A stretch of DNA of 64,000 bases from Polaromonas sp047303325. GTDB lineage: Bacteria; Pseudomonadota; Gammaproteobacteria; Burkholderiales; Burkholderiaceae_C. The position numbers and the translations under genes were made by a program. Of this stretch, positions 16,441 to 25,336 are shown one piece after another. The notes beneath the pieces are model-generated. The model searched no databases and was not told the origin of the DNA. It was given only the letters and a program-made list of their open reading frames with translations. The stretch covers positions 62,001 through 126,000 of the forward strand of contig NZ_JBKBEX010000005.1 in assembly GCF_047303325.1 (NCBI RefSeq), read 5' to 3'. Positions within the stretch are counted from its first letter, which is position 1, and the number at the start of each line of letters is the position of its first letter.

Positions 16441-18630
16441 CTCCCAGACCGTGTACGGCGGCGGGTTGTTGTACTGCGTGCTGAACTCGAAGGCATTGCC
16501 CTCGAAGTCAAAGCCCGGTACGTGGATGTTGCACCACAGCCCCCAGCTGTAGGGTTCGCCGACAGCCACCAGGGTCATATCGATGGTCTCCGCCGCGCTT
16601 TGCAGCGCCACCGGCGGGGTGTAGCCGCTGCCGCTGCATTGGCCGCCCTGGATTGCGATCTGCATCGTCGTGTATTCACCGCTGGTGTCGTAGTACAGCA
16701 AGAAGGTGAAGCAATAGTCCTCGCTGGCCTGCCAGACCAGCCTTACCGGCAGCTCATCGCCGCCCACGACAGCCGGCCTGGCGGTCCCGGGCGCCCAGGG
16801 TCCCAGCGTCACCAGCACGCTGGCCGGGCTGGCGACCGAAGTCGCCGCGTTCAGGTCCGAGCTGAAACCGCCCTGGTCGTCAAAGGGCAAGGCGTAGGCG
16901 CGCCCGCCTATGGTGACGGCGGGGTTGTGCAGGAAATTGGCGAAGGCGCTCCAGGTGCCGCCGGCGGGATAGAACTGCGAAAAGGTCAACAGGTCCGGTG
17001 TGGTGGGCAGTATGTCCAGCGGTGAGCTCACGCTGAAACGGCTCACCGGCGCGCCGGCCGGCAGGGACACCGTCATCGGGATGTTGGCGATCTGGAAGGA
17101 GGCCATGTCCATCTGGTCCACCAGGCCGGCCGTGTTGCCCGAACTCAGGCTGACAGTTGCGGTGGTGGCCGGATTGCCCGGGGTGATGCCGCCCTGCAGG
17201 AATTTCCAGGTGGTCGCGTAGCCGCGCCCCAGCGCGGTGACGATGACGTTCTCGATGGCGCCCAGCACCGCGCTGCTGTTGGGCGCGGTAAGCGGCTGCT
17301 GGGTGTTGTCGGCGAACACGCCGCTGGCCCCGAACACCATCATCGAAGGCGGCGCGTAATACATCAGGCCCTTGGTCGGCGTCCACCAGGCGGGCGGCGG
17401 CGGCACGGCCGCGCCGAAAGGCGTGGTCTTGCCCGCGGGGGAATTGGTGCTGAAGAAGGGGTAGTAGAGGTTGTAGGTTTCGCTGTTGCCGCCGGTGAAC
17501 TGCAGCACGGTGTAGGTGTTGCTGTTGCCGTCGATGTCGATGATGCCGCCCACCTGCACCACGTTGCCGGTGTAGATGTGGTTGCCGTTGTTGTTCTGCT
17601 CGACCTGCAGCAGGCCGGGGTTCTTCTTGTACCAGGCAAAAAAATTGTCGATGGCCGCGTCGAACCAGGTCGCCAGCGCGGTGGTGGGCGGCGTGAGGAA
17701 GAACAGCTCCACCGGGCTGGTGCTGGCGGTGAAGGGGTTGCTGGCGGCGGTGCTCGCGCTGGCGATCACCACGGTGCCGCCCGTGGGCGCGCCGGGCAGG
17801 CTGCTCACGGTGGCGCCGGCCGGCATGAAGGGGCCGCTGACCGGCATGCCCACGCTCAGGCCTCCATTGGTGGGCACGGGGCTGCCCGGGCCGGTGATGC
17901 TGAAAGTAGCCTGCCATGCGCCTGGAGTGCCCGAGACGGCAAGGGTTCCCTGCAGGCTGGCAGCCAGCAGCTGGCCGCTGATCAGGTCGTTGGGATTGAG
18001 CAGGCGGTAAGGCGTAGCCGCGTCGCTGCCCTCGGGGTACACGCAGTCGGCAAAAGGCGCGAGCGGGCCCACCGCCATGGCCTTGAAGTTGCCCACCAGG
18101 GTCTGCCGGTCCAGCGTGGGCACGATGCCCGAGCCGGCGCCGAAATTGGGGTCATGGGGCGTGACCTGCACCGTGAACGGAATGCCCAGCTGGTCCACCT
18201 GGGTGATGTCCAAATTGAGATTGTCCGGGGGAGCGTGCCTGGGCGCGTTGGCCGCGGTGCAGCTGAGCGTGACTTCCACGAAGTCATAGAAAAAATTCGC
18301 CGTGGCCGCGGTAGGCCCGCTGATCCTGTTGTTCGGCGCGGTCACCGCGTCCGGCGAGTTGCTGAAGTAAAGCCGCGCCGAAGGAAACTGTTTGCCGGCC
18401 TCCAGCCGGATGGCGCCGCCGGCCTTCTTCAGGTCGGCCAGCGTGAACAGGGGCGCCAGCGTTCCCGGTTCGGCCACGGGGGCGGCGACGCCGGTGGCCG
18501 GGTCCATGCTCCATGCCTGGTTCAGGGTTTCCTGTGTGAGAAAGAGGTAAATCGCCTCATCGGCCAGGCCCGAGGCCCCGTCGTTTTGCTGGCTGTTGTT
18601 GACGATGCTGATGGTGACGTAGTTTGTCAT
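16438..18630 (-). CDS. GH64-like (beta-1,3-glucanase/thaumatin-fold) protein with the shared C-terminal module
   Basis: The 730-residue protein has a GH64-like region: GGAIRLEAGKQFPSARLYFS, FFYDFVEVTLSC and LDITQVDQLGIPFTVQVTP, the last resembling the conserved TQVD motif of laminaripentaose-forming glucanases. A middle region carries GDNNGNHIYTG-like Asn/Gly-rich loops. No classical signal peptide is visible; the N-terminus is MTNYVTISIVNNSQQN. The last ~105 residues (16438-16750) match the C-terminus of the nitrilase-like protein at 26229-27608. The ATG overlaps the GH25 stop as ATGA. The stop codon lies in the MITE-like end, so a terminal change of a few residues is possible. Confidence 0.62.
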   Translation of the reverse strand: MTNYVTISIVNNSQQNDGASGLADEAIYLFLTQETLNQAWSMDPATGVAAPVAEPGTLAPLFTLADLKKAGGAIRLEAGKQFPSARLYFSNSPDAVTAPNNRISGPTAATANFFYDFVEVTLSCTAANAPRHAPPDNLNLDITQVDQLGIPFTVQVTPHDPNFGAGSGIVPTLDRQTLVGNFKAMAVGPLAPFADCVYPEGSDAATPYRLLNPNDLISGQLLAASLQGTLAVSGTPGAWQATFSITGPGSPVPTNGGLSVGMPVSGPFMPAGATVSSLPGAPTGGTVVIASASTAASNPFTASTSPVELFFLTPPTTALATWFDAAIDNFFAWYKKNPGLLQVEQNNNGNHIYTGNVVQVGGIIDIDGNSNTYTVLQFTGGNSETYNLYYPFFSTNSPAGKTTPFGAAVPPPPAWWTPTKGLMYYAPPSMMVFGASGVFADNTQQPLTAPNSSAVLGAIENVIVTALGRGYATTWKFLQGGITPGNPATTATVSLSSGNTAGLVDQMDMASFQIANIPMTVSLPAGAPVSRFSVSSPLDILPTTPDLLTFSQFYPAGGTWSAFANFLHNPAVTIGGRAYALPFDDQGGFSSDLNAATSVASPASVLVTLGPWAPGTARPAVVGGDELPVRLVWQASEDYCFTFLLYYDTSGEYTTMQIAIQGGQCSGSGYTPPVALQSAAETIDMTLVAVGEPYSWGLWCNIHVPGFDFEGNAFEFSTQYNNPPPYTVWE

Positions 18631-19277
18631 GGGAGTCCTTGGCCGAAAGAGGTTGGGGGTGTGGTCAGTGCTTGAAAGGCGGCCGGCTCGAACCAGTTCT
18701 GGTCCACGTCGCCGGCCACGCCGCCAATGGGCGTCCCGCCATTGACGGCGCCGTTGCTGTATTGCCAGCAGGACCAGTCCTGCCAGGGCGCGGGGACGGA
18801 CGGATGCTCCGCATAGTCGGCCAGCCACAGCCTTCGCTTGCCCAGTTGTTCGCAACCCGGCAGGGGCGCGAGGTTTTTCCAGAACCCGCCGTCGGTGTAA
18901 ATCATGGTCTGCCGCCCGAACAAGGCGTCGGCCGCGGCGGTGAAATCCAGCACCCACTTCAGCACAGCAGAGGGCTTGCACCCGTCCAGGGTTTCGATAT
19001 CCAGCACCGGCGGCAAATCATTGCGTCCCAGCGCGCCTACGGTTGCGAAAAATTTCTGGGCCTGGTCTTCGGCGAGGCTGACGGCGCGCCCGAAGTGGTA
19101 GGCCCCGCGCGTCAAACCGGCAGCCGCGCATCCCGCCCAGTTGTCCTTGAAAAAGGGATCGACGACGTAAACCCCCTCGGTGGCTTTGACAAAAGAAAAA
19201 GCCACGCCATTGCGGGCTACCTGGGGCCACCGCACGGCGCCCTGGTAGTGGCTGACGTCTATGCCGCGCACCCACAT
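18627..19277 (-). CDS. GH25-type muramidase (lysozyme)
   Basis: The 216-residue protein is a compact GH25 domain: the N-terminal GIDVSHYQG with its catalytic-site aspartate, FSFVKATEGVYVVDPFFKDN, GAYHFGRAV, PPVLDIETLDG with the catalytic Asp-x-Glu pair, and WSCWQYSNG near the end. It should cleave the peptidoglycan glycan backbone. There is no signal peptide, so export would need lysis or a dedicated secretion route. It lies between an unknown gene (10-bp gap) and the GH64-like gene (ATGA overlap), so the three are one transcription unit. Confidence 0.85.
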   Translation of the reverse strand: MWVRGIDVSHYQGAVRWPQVARNGVAFSFVKATEGVYVVDPFFKDNWAGCAAAGLTRGAYHFGRAVSLAEDQAQKFFATVGALGRNDLPPVLDIETLDGCKPSAVLKWVLDFTAAADALFGRQTMIYTDGGFWKNLAPLPGCEQLGKRRLWLADYAEHPSVPAPWQDWSCWQYSNGAVNGGTPIGGVAGDVDQNWFEPAAFQALTTPPTSFGQGLP

Positions 19278-19287
19278 GCCCGCCCCC

Positions 19288-19953
19288 TCAGACCACGTTG
19301 TTGAGCATGTTGACCTGCGCCTGCAGCAGGCCGTCTATCCTGAGCACCGTTTCCGTCAGGCCTTCATCCCACACCGTGCCGCAGTTGTATTTCAGCGGCC
19401 GCGGCCTCGCCAGGCTGCCGCTGACCTTCTGCTGGAAAGTGGTGGTCACGCCGTCTGTGGCCTGCACGCCCAGCGCCCAGTGGTCCCAGCCGTACCAGCT
19501 GCGGGTTTTCATGATCATGGTGTAGACGGCCGAGCCATCCGCGCCCAGCACCGTGTGGCCGTTGAGCTGCGCGGTGATGGTCATCAACGCCACGCGGCAC
19601 GCACCCTGCGCGTCCTCGTCGCCGTCCAGCGCGGCTTGAAGGTTGTCGGCCAACACCTGGTGATAGGGCACCGTCTGCGGAAAGATGATGTCGGTGGTGT
19701 TGAAGAAGTCGTCGTTCAGGCCGGTCGGCACGCGCTCGTTGTCGAACACAAAAGCGCCCTCGTCGGAGTTGTAGATGGTAGGCGCGGTATAGGCGTTGTC
19801 GGCACTCTCGTACTCGCCGGTCAGGGCCCAGCCCCAGCAGGCGGTATAGATGAAGGGCGCCTGGTCCGAAGTCGGCACGGTTTCACCATCGCGCGGATGG
19901 TCTTCACCGGCGGGCGCCAGCAGGTTGCGTTGGGCATTGCTGAGATAAGGCAT
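19288..19953 (-). CDS. Unknown protein, first gene of the GH25/GH64-like unit
   Basis: The 221-residue product (MPYLSNAQRNLLAPAG...) is not recognised. It is acidic and soluble, has no signal peptide or membrane segment, and contains aromatic stretches such as YTACWGWALTGEYESAD and MKTRSWYGWDHWALGVQ. The ATG at 19953 is preferred over 20019 because it has a purine-rich stretch GGAGAAGCCC just upstream on the coding strand. It is the promoter-proximal gene of the unit, 80 bp from the tandem ATTACA element. Confidence 0.6.
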   Translation of the reverse strand: MPYLSNAQRNLLAPAGEDHPRDGETVPTSDQAPFIYTACWGWALTGEYESADNAYTAPTIYNSDEGAFVFDNERVPTGLNDDFFNTTDIIFPQTVPYHQVLADNLQAALDGDEDAQGACRVALMTITAQLNGHTVLGADGSAVYTMIMKTRSWYGWDHWALGVQATDGVTTTFQQKVSGSLARPRPLKYNCGTVWDEGLTETVLRIDGLLQAQVNMLNNVV

Positions 19954-20033
19954 GGGCTTCTCCGTGAATGAAATTGCCGCGAATGGCAGCCGCCACCTCG
20001 CTGGACAAATTGTCGGCACGTATCCACGCGCTG

Positions 20034-20059
20034 GCGATTACACGGCATTACAGGCAGCG
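20034..20059 (-). promoter_or_regulatory. Tandem ATTACA element, copy 1
   Basis: On the plus strand this reads GCGATTACA, four bases, ATTACAG and then AGCG. On the coding strand of the downstream gene it is two TGTAAT hexamers with a 10-bp period, one helical turn. The same arrangement occurs at 32792-32816. Its inner edge is 80 bp upstream of the ATG at 19953. The position and period fit an activator site for a protein that binds one face of DNA. Confidence 0.55.
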
Positions 20060-20397
20060 AGCGTCGCGCAGCGCGCGCCCTAACACTTTGAGATTCAAAC
20101 GGGCTCGCGCATTTTTTTCGACGCAACGTTTTGACTTAAAGGCGCATGCGCGCTGCCGTCGGCAACTGCCTGCAAGTGGCAATGCGCCAGCGTTACAGGC
20201 GCAAGTCCCGATTGAACTGCGCCGGGATTTACGTCATGCTGTGCATGGACACAAGGCGCGCATGGCACGCGCCGCCCCGCCAGGGATTGCGCATCCCGGC
20301 AAGGGCTGGTTCCCGATAAATGCGCAGGCCTTGTGAGATTTAAATCAAGGCAATTAATGCCCAAACGGCGCGCTTGTGTAAATACGCGCCGCGGCGC

Positions 20398-20427
20398 TTG
20401 ACGACGATCGAACGTCTCGCAGATACT
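20398..20427 (+). promoter_or_regulatory. Candidate sigma-70-type promoter of the FHA-kinase operon
   Basis: TTGACG (20398-20403), an 18-bp spacer and GATACT (20422-20427) lie about 100 bp before the GTG start at 20527. The -10 box is imperfect. Confidence 0.35.
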
Positions 20428-20526
20428 GCGGCCGACCGATACGGTTTTTCAACACGGGCAGGATGCACAGCGCCGCAGAGCGATGGCTCTTTCCATGAGG
20501 CTTGATGGCAAGGAGGGAGAAGACAA

Positions 20527-21522
20527 GTGGCTATTTTGAGAAACCGCGTCACGCAGCGCAAGATTTACTTGCGCACACACCATGTCTTTGGGCGGGGCCG
20601 TTCCGCCGACACCCTGCTGGAAAACCTGGACGCCTCGCAGTTGCACGCCTCGGTGCGCTGGACCGGCAAGGCCTGGGAACTGCGCGACCACAGCCGCAAC
20701 GGCACCCTGCTCGACGGCACCCGGCTCTCCAGCACCAAGGGCCTGGAACTGCACGTGGGCGCCACCATCAGCTTCGGGCACGAAGGCGGGGCCGACTGGC
20801 TGGTGGAAGACCTGTCGCAGCCGCGCAACCTGCTGTGGCCGCTGGGCCATGACGAGCCCTACATCCCCCTGGGCCGATCCAACCTCCTGCCGCAGGGAGT
20901 GGCCGCCGAGTTGTCCATCCATCACAGCGAAAAAGGCCAGTGGGTATGCACCACTCCTGAAGGCAGCTGGGTCCTGGAAGACGGCGACGAGGTCCGCTTT
21001 GCCGGCAAGGTCTGGTGCTTTCTGCTGGCGGCCGAAGTGGTCTCCACCATGGACTGCATGGCCGCAAACAAGGCACAGATGAGGCGCTCGCAACCGGCGC
21101 TCTTCTTCAAGGTGAGCCAGGACGAGGAACATGCGTGGCTGGAGCTGCATGACGCCGGCCTTCACCTCAACCTCGGTGAACGCTCGCACCACTATGCGCT
21201 GCTGATCCTGGCGCGCCTGCGGCTGGCCGATGCGCAGCGCCAGCTCGCACCCCATGCGCAGGGCTGGGTCGAACTCGATCGCCTGGCCAAGATGCTGGGC
21301 CTGGACCCCGGCCACCTGAACATCCAGATCTTTCGCATGAGGAAGCAGCTTGCGCTCGCGCTGCCGCCCGGCGCGCATGTGCCCGAACTGATAGAGCGTC
21401 GCCGCGGCTCGCTGCGTTTCGGCAACCTGCGCTTTCGCATCACGCGCGGCGCCGCGCTGGAGGCCGACTTCGATCCGATGGCCGGCGACCAGAGCTTTCC
21501 TGAAGAGTCGCTCGTGGCCTGA
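20527..21522 (+). CDS. FHA-domain protein with a C-terminal winged-helix-like region
   Basis: The 331-residue protein starts at GTG 20527 behind a strong AAGGAGGGAG site. Residues ~20-85 form an FHA domain: FGRGRSADTL, then ASQLHASV (the Ser and His of the phosphothreonine pocket) and DHSRNGTLLDG. Residues ~215-300 (ILARLRLADAQRQL, WVELDRLAKMLGLDPGHLN, IQIFRMRKQLAL) resemble the winged helix of response regulators, so it may bind DNA. The protein should read the phosphorylation state of a partner, most simply the kinase encoded 12 bp downstream. It could alternatively be a scaffold for the exported proteins encoded nearby. Confidence 0.75.
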   Translation: MAILRNRVTQRKIYLRTHHVFGRGRSADTLLENLDASQLHASVRWTGKAWELRDHSRNGTLLDGTRLSSTKGLELHVGATISFGHEGGADWLVEDLSQPRNLLWPLGHDEPYIPLGRSNLLPQGVAAELSIHHSEKGQWVCTTPEGSWVLEDGDEVRFAGKVWCFLLAAEVVSTMDCMAANKAQMRRSQPALFFKVSQDEEHAWLELHDAGLHLNLGERSHHYALLILARLRLADAQRQLAPHAQGWVELDRLAKMLGLDPGHLNIQIFRMRKQLALALPPGAHVPELIERRRGSLRFGNLRFRITRGAALEADFDPMAGDQSFPEESLVA

Positions 21523-21534
21523 TTTCTCTCCGCC

Positions 21535-23034
21535 ATGACACGGGTGCCCTCACGCGGCTTCCCCGTGGGCGTGCCGGGGTACCAGTCGCTGGGTTTGCTG
21601 GGGCAAGGCGCGTCAGGCCAGGTGTTCAAGGCCAGGCAGCGCAGCACGGGGCAGTTCGTCGCCATCAAGATTCCCCATCCGGCTTCGGCGGACAATCCAG
21701 CGACGAGGCGTCGCGTGCAGCAGCGCCTGCACCAGGAGACCCGCGTGCTGGCCATGCTGCAGCACGCCCACGTGGTGCGGCTCATCGACAAGGGCCTGGC
21801 GGAGGGCGGGCTGATCTTCGCGGTCCTTGAATTCATCCCGGGAGAGACACTGAGGGATTTTTTGCAGCGCAACGGCGGCCTGCCCCTGCCGGACACCATG
21901 GCCCTGATGGCGCAGCTGCTGGACGCCCTGACCTTTTTGCACCAGCACCAGGTGGTGCACCGCGACCTCAAGCCCGAAAACCTCATGGTCGTGTCCACCG
22001 GGACGGCCCTGCACCTCAAGCTGCTGGACTTCGGGCTGGCCAGCCATAAGGGCGAGCCGCGCTTCGTGACCGGTGCCGAGGGTACACCCGCCTACTGCGC
22101 GCCGGAGCAGCTGCGCGGAGAGCCTTGCACGCCCGCAACGGACATCTACGCGTGGGCCCTGATCTTCCTCGAGTGCCTGAGCGCCAGGCCCTGCGTGCAG
22201 GGCGCGGACGTGGGTGAGGTGCTGCAGCGCCAGCTCAGCGCGGAACCCGCCGCCCTGCCCGAGGAACTGGCCGACCACCCGGTGGCGCCGCTGCTGCGGC
22301 AGGCACTGCACAAAGACCTGCGGCAACGCGCGTCCGATGCTGCGGGCCTCTACCTTGACCTCGTGCAATGCCTGGCGCAGCTGCGCGGCGCGCGCCAGGC
22401 CTGGATGGCGCCCGGCGTCCCCGCAGACAGCGGCGCCCGGCAGCTGACGCTGGACAGCATGGACATTCCCGCGGCCGAGCCCGCCGACGCGGAGCATGCG
22501 CTGGGCATCCTCTGCGTGGGCCTGCGCCTGTACCCGGCCCGCAATTCCTCGCTGGCCCTGCCCTACCTGCAGGAGATGCGCGAGCAGCAGATGCGCTGGT
22601 GCGCCAACGCCGTGCAAGGCGGCCAGGGCCAGAGCGCAGGGGTACTGGGCGACTGCATGCTGTTCCATTTCGAACAGGGCGCGAGCAGCGCGCAGAACCT
22701 GCAGCAGGCGGCCGTCGCCGCCATAGACCTGTGCACACGCGTGCAGCGCAGAAGCCGCCTGCTGGAAGTCCAGCACGGCGTGCGCCTGGAAATATCGGGC
22801 GGCATCCACAGCGTGCGGCCGGCCTCGCGCCACGACGCCTCCAGCCGCAACCAGGGCGCCAACGTCGCGCTGCACCTGAACAGCGTGGCCGAGCCGGGCG
22901 CCATTGTGGCCAGCCAGCATGCCCGCCGCGAACTGGCGGCCAACATGCAGTTTGAGGAGTACCTGGGCACGGCGGCCGCGCGGCATGCGGGGGAAGAAAG
23001 GGTGTTCCGGCTGATGGCCGACCTCCAGGGATGA
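21535..23034 (+). CDS. Ser/Thr protein kinase with a nucleotide-cyclase-like C-terminal domain
   Basis: The 499-residue protein has a complete Hanks-type kinase domain: glycine loop GQGASGQVFKA (~23-33), VAIK with Lys45, HRDLKPEN (142-149), DFG (165-167) and GTPAYCAPEQL. A linker follows, then residues ~320-480 resemble a class III cyclase (GVLGDCMLFHF, ISGGIHSV, GANVALHLNSVAEPGAIVAS), as in kinase/cyclase fusions of TOMM systems. The first metal-binding aspartate position reads CVGLRLYP, so cyclase activity is doubtful. No transmembrane segment is present. It forms a two-gene operon with the FHA gene and converges on the glycosyltransferase gene. Confidence 0.85.
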   Translation: MTRVPSRGFPVGVPGYQSLGLLGQGASGQVFKARQRSTGQFVAIKIPHPASADNPATRRRVQQRLHQETRVLAMLQHAHVVRLIDKGLAEGGLIFAVLEFIPGETLRDFLQRNGGLPLPDTMALMAQLLDALTFLHQHQVVHRDLKPENLMVVSTGTALHLKLLDFGLASHKGEPRFVTGAEGTPAYCAPEQLRGEPCTPATDIYAWALIFLECLSARPCVQGADVGEVLQRQLSAEPAALPEELADHPVAPLLRQALHKDLRQRASDAAGLYLDLVQCLAQLRGARQAWMAPGVPADSGARQLTLDSMDIPAAEPADAEHALGILCVGLRLYPARNSSLALPYLQEMREQQMRWCANAVQGGQGQSAGVLGDCMLFHFEQGASSAQNLQQAAVAAIDLCTRVQRRSRLLEVQHGVRLEISGGIHSVRPASRHDASSRNQGANVALHLNSVAEPGAIVASQHARRELAANMQFEEYLGTAAARHAGEERVFRLMADLQG

Positions 23035-23056
23035 GAGCAGCCCGCCCCCCGCGGCC

Positions 23057-25336
23057 TCAGAGCATCAGGCGCTCGACCTGCTCCACCGGGTAGCTGCGCC
23101 AGCGCCGGTTCAGGGTCTCCTTGGGGCTGGTGTTGCGGGCGTGCACCCGGGCCACGTAGAGATGCTGGTCGGGGTTGACGGCGATGCGCTTGTGTTGAGG
23201 CGCCCAGACGAAGGCGTTGTCTTCACCCACATTGATGTCGGCAAAAGGCGCGCCGCGCCAGAATTCCCGGCGGTAGCAGAGCGTGCCGCCGCAGACCCAG
23301 GGCGAGCGCCCGTCGTACACATACTGCCAGGCGCGCCGCCCTTCGGGCGCATAGAAGAACACCTTGTCCAGGCCGCAGATGTCCGCCCCCTGCTCCAGCA
23401 AGGCCTTGACCTGGGAGCTGAGCCAGCCCGGCGCCATCCAGTCGTCGTCGTCCCAGTGCGCGATCAGCTCGCCGCGGGCCATCTCGCAGGCGACGTTGCG
23501 TTTGGCGCCCAGGCTCAGCTTGCGCTCCAGTCGCATGTAGTGGATGGCTTCATGCGAGGGGATCAGGTCGGCCACGCTGTCGCGTCCATCGTCCAGCACG
23601 ATCAATTCGCGCGGGCCGTAGTCCTGCGCCAGGAAGTTGCGTATCGCCTGCGGCACGAAGTCGCGCCGGTCGGCGGTGGGCATGATGCAGGACACCAGCG
23701 GCCGCGCGGCCGCTGCGGTCGCCGGCGCGGCGGCCGGCGGAAAATAAAAATCGCGGTCGCGCTCCAGGCATGGCGGCTGCGGCACACGCGCCCAGGCGTT
23801 TTGCTGCAGGTAGTGGCCTTCCCTGAATTTCCAGGTGTTGTTGTCGTGGCGCACATAGATGTGCAGCTCGCGTCCCGGCACCCGGCACAGGCGCGCGCCG
23901 CCGGCCAGGACCTTGAGCAGGAAGTCGGCATCCTCGCGCAGCGAGGTGGCGGGATAGCGGCCGTGGGTCTCCCACAGGCTGCGCCGGAACAGCAGGGAGC
24001 CGCCGCTGACGTTTTCCACGAACATGCGGCGAAACAGCGCGCGGCTGGGCGCCCAGAACTCAGCCTGCGCCCGCGCCATGAACAGCATGTCGTTCAGCCC
24101 CGTGATGTCGGCAATGTTGTGCAGGATGGGCGCGGCCTGGCGGCTCAGGCGCTGCTCGCCGTACCAGTCGTCGTCGTCCCAGTGCGCGACCAGCTCGCCC
24201 CGCGCCAGGCGCACCGCCTCGTTGCGTTTGGCGCCTATGCTGGTCCTGGGGGCCACGCGCACGCAGCGTATGCGCGCGTCGCTGATGCCGGCGGGCAGGT
24301 CGCTGCCCTCCTCGTAAACAATGATGAGCTCCAGCGCCGGGTAATCCTGGCGCTGGAAATAGCGTATCGATTGTTCGACGAAGGCGGGCCGCCCGCGTGT
24401 GGGCATGATGCAGCTGAGCAGCGGCGCCTCGGCAACCGGTGCCGGCTCCGGCACCGGTTGCGGCGGGGCCAGGGCCGCGGACAGCGGCACGAAGATGCGC
24501 ATGCGCTCGGGCACGGCGAAGTAGCGGCACTGCTCGCCGGCGCAATGCGCGTGGTAAGGCGCGGGCGGATGGGGGGCCTCGCCGCGCCAGGCGCAGAAGC
24601 GGTCCTGGTACAGACGCTTGCTGGTTTCCAGCAGGCTGTCCTCCAGCCGGGACCGCCGCGGGCAAGGCGGCGCCCTGTGCACAAAAGCGCCCTGAGCCCA
24701 GACCCCGCGAAAACCGGACCGAGCGGCGCGTATGTTGTAGTCCATCTCCCAGCACGGGCCCTGGGCATAGGCAGTGTCGGCCGCGCCTATGGCGGCCACC
24801 ACCTCGTTCCTCACCACATAACAAAAGTCGGACAGGCTGTGCAGCGGCTCCAGCGTGACGCAGGCATGGCCGAACCTGGCTGCCAGCGCATCGGCCTGGT
24901 TCCACAGGGCGTCCTGCGCCTCGCCGCAGGCCGGCGCCACGGCCTGCTCGTTCCAGCAGCGGTTGGTCGAGGGGCCGGCCAGGCCGTGGCTGGGGTCGGC
25001 GTCAAGCGCGGCCAGCAGCAGTTCCAGCCATCCCGGCGTGACTCGCGCGCCGTTTTCCAGGAAGACGTAGATGTCGGCCGGCACGCCCACCAGCCGGTTA
25101 AAGCACGCGGCCGCGCCTTCATGCACTGGCCCGCGCAGTTGCTCCAGGCCCGGCAGGGCGTCAAAGTGCGCCTGCAGCGCGACGGCTTCGGCCTCGTCGG
25201 CCGGGTCCGGCAGCAGCCGCAGGCCAAAGGGCATGGGTGTGTTCTCGAACAGGCTGGCCAGCGTGGCCGCCAGCGCATCGGCATGCGCGGCCACATACAC
25301 GCCGATCAGGATCTGGCGCTCTGGCGCTGCCGGCAT
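23057..25336 (-). CDS. Three-module GT2-type glycosyltransferase
   Basis: The 759-residue protein contains three GT-A-type segments: an N-terminal one (ILIGVYVAAHADALAATLAS, residues ~5-140), a middle one (CIMPTRGRPAFVEQSIRYF, IGAKRNEAVRLARGELVAHW followed by DDDDW) and a C-terminal one (CIMPTADRRDFVPQAIRNF, LGAKRNVACEMARGELIAHW followed by DDDDW). The last two modules keep the DxD nucleotide-sugar site. It should add sugars to a protein or polysaccharide. Its ATG immediately follows the FkbM methyltransferase stop (TAGATG). It is the last gene of the long minus-strand unit. Confidence 0.82.
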   Translation of the reverse strand: MPAAPERQILIGVYVAAHADALAATLASLFENTPMPFGLRLLPDPADEAEAVALQAHFDALPGLEQLRGPVHEGAAACFNRLVGVPADIYVFLENGARVTPGWLELLLAALDADPSHGLAGPSTNRCWNEQAVAPACGEAQDALWNQADALAARFGHACVTLEPLHSLSDFCYVVRNEVVAAIGAADTAYAQGPCWEMDYNIRAARSGFRGVWAQGAFVHRAPPCPRRSRLEDSLLETSKRLYQDRFCAWRGEAPHPPAPYHAHCAGEQCRYFAVPERMRIFVPLSAALAPPQPVPEPAPVAEAPLLSCIMPTRGRPAFVEQSIRYFQRQDYPALELIIVYEEGSDLPAGISDARIRCVRVAPRTSIGAKRNEAVRLARGELVAHWDDDDWYGEQRLSRQAAPILHNIADITGLNDMLFMARAQAEFWAPSRALFRRMFVENVSGGSLLFRRSLWETHGRYPATSLREDADFLLKVLAGGARLCRVPGRELHIYVRHDNNTWKFREGHYLQQNAWARVPQPPCLERDRDFYFPPAAAPATAAAARPLVSCIMPTADRRDFVPQAIRNFLAQDYGPRELIVLDDGRDSVADLIPSHEAIHYMRLERKLSLGAKRNVACEMARGELIAHWDDDDWMAPGWLSSQVKALLEQGADICGLDKVFFYAPEGRRAWQYVYDGRSPWVCGGTLCYRREFWRGAPFADINVGEDNAFVWAPQHKRIAVNPDQHLYVARVHARNTSPKETLNRRWRSYPVEQVERLML

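Larger units (their letters stand above)
19954..20526. other. 573-bp divergent intergenic region
   Basis: This gap separates the minus-strand unit ending at 16438 from the FHA-kinase pair on the plus strand. It holds the ATTACA tandem element (20034-20059) near the left side and a candidate sigma-70-type promoter (20398-20427) near the right side. Short frames inside it have no family resemblance. The middle (20100-20340) contains several short palindromes such as GCGCATGCGC but nothing that can be named. Confidence 0.6.
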
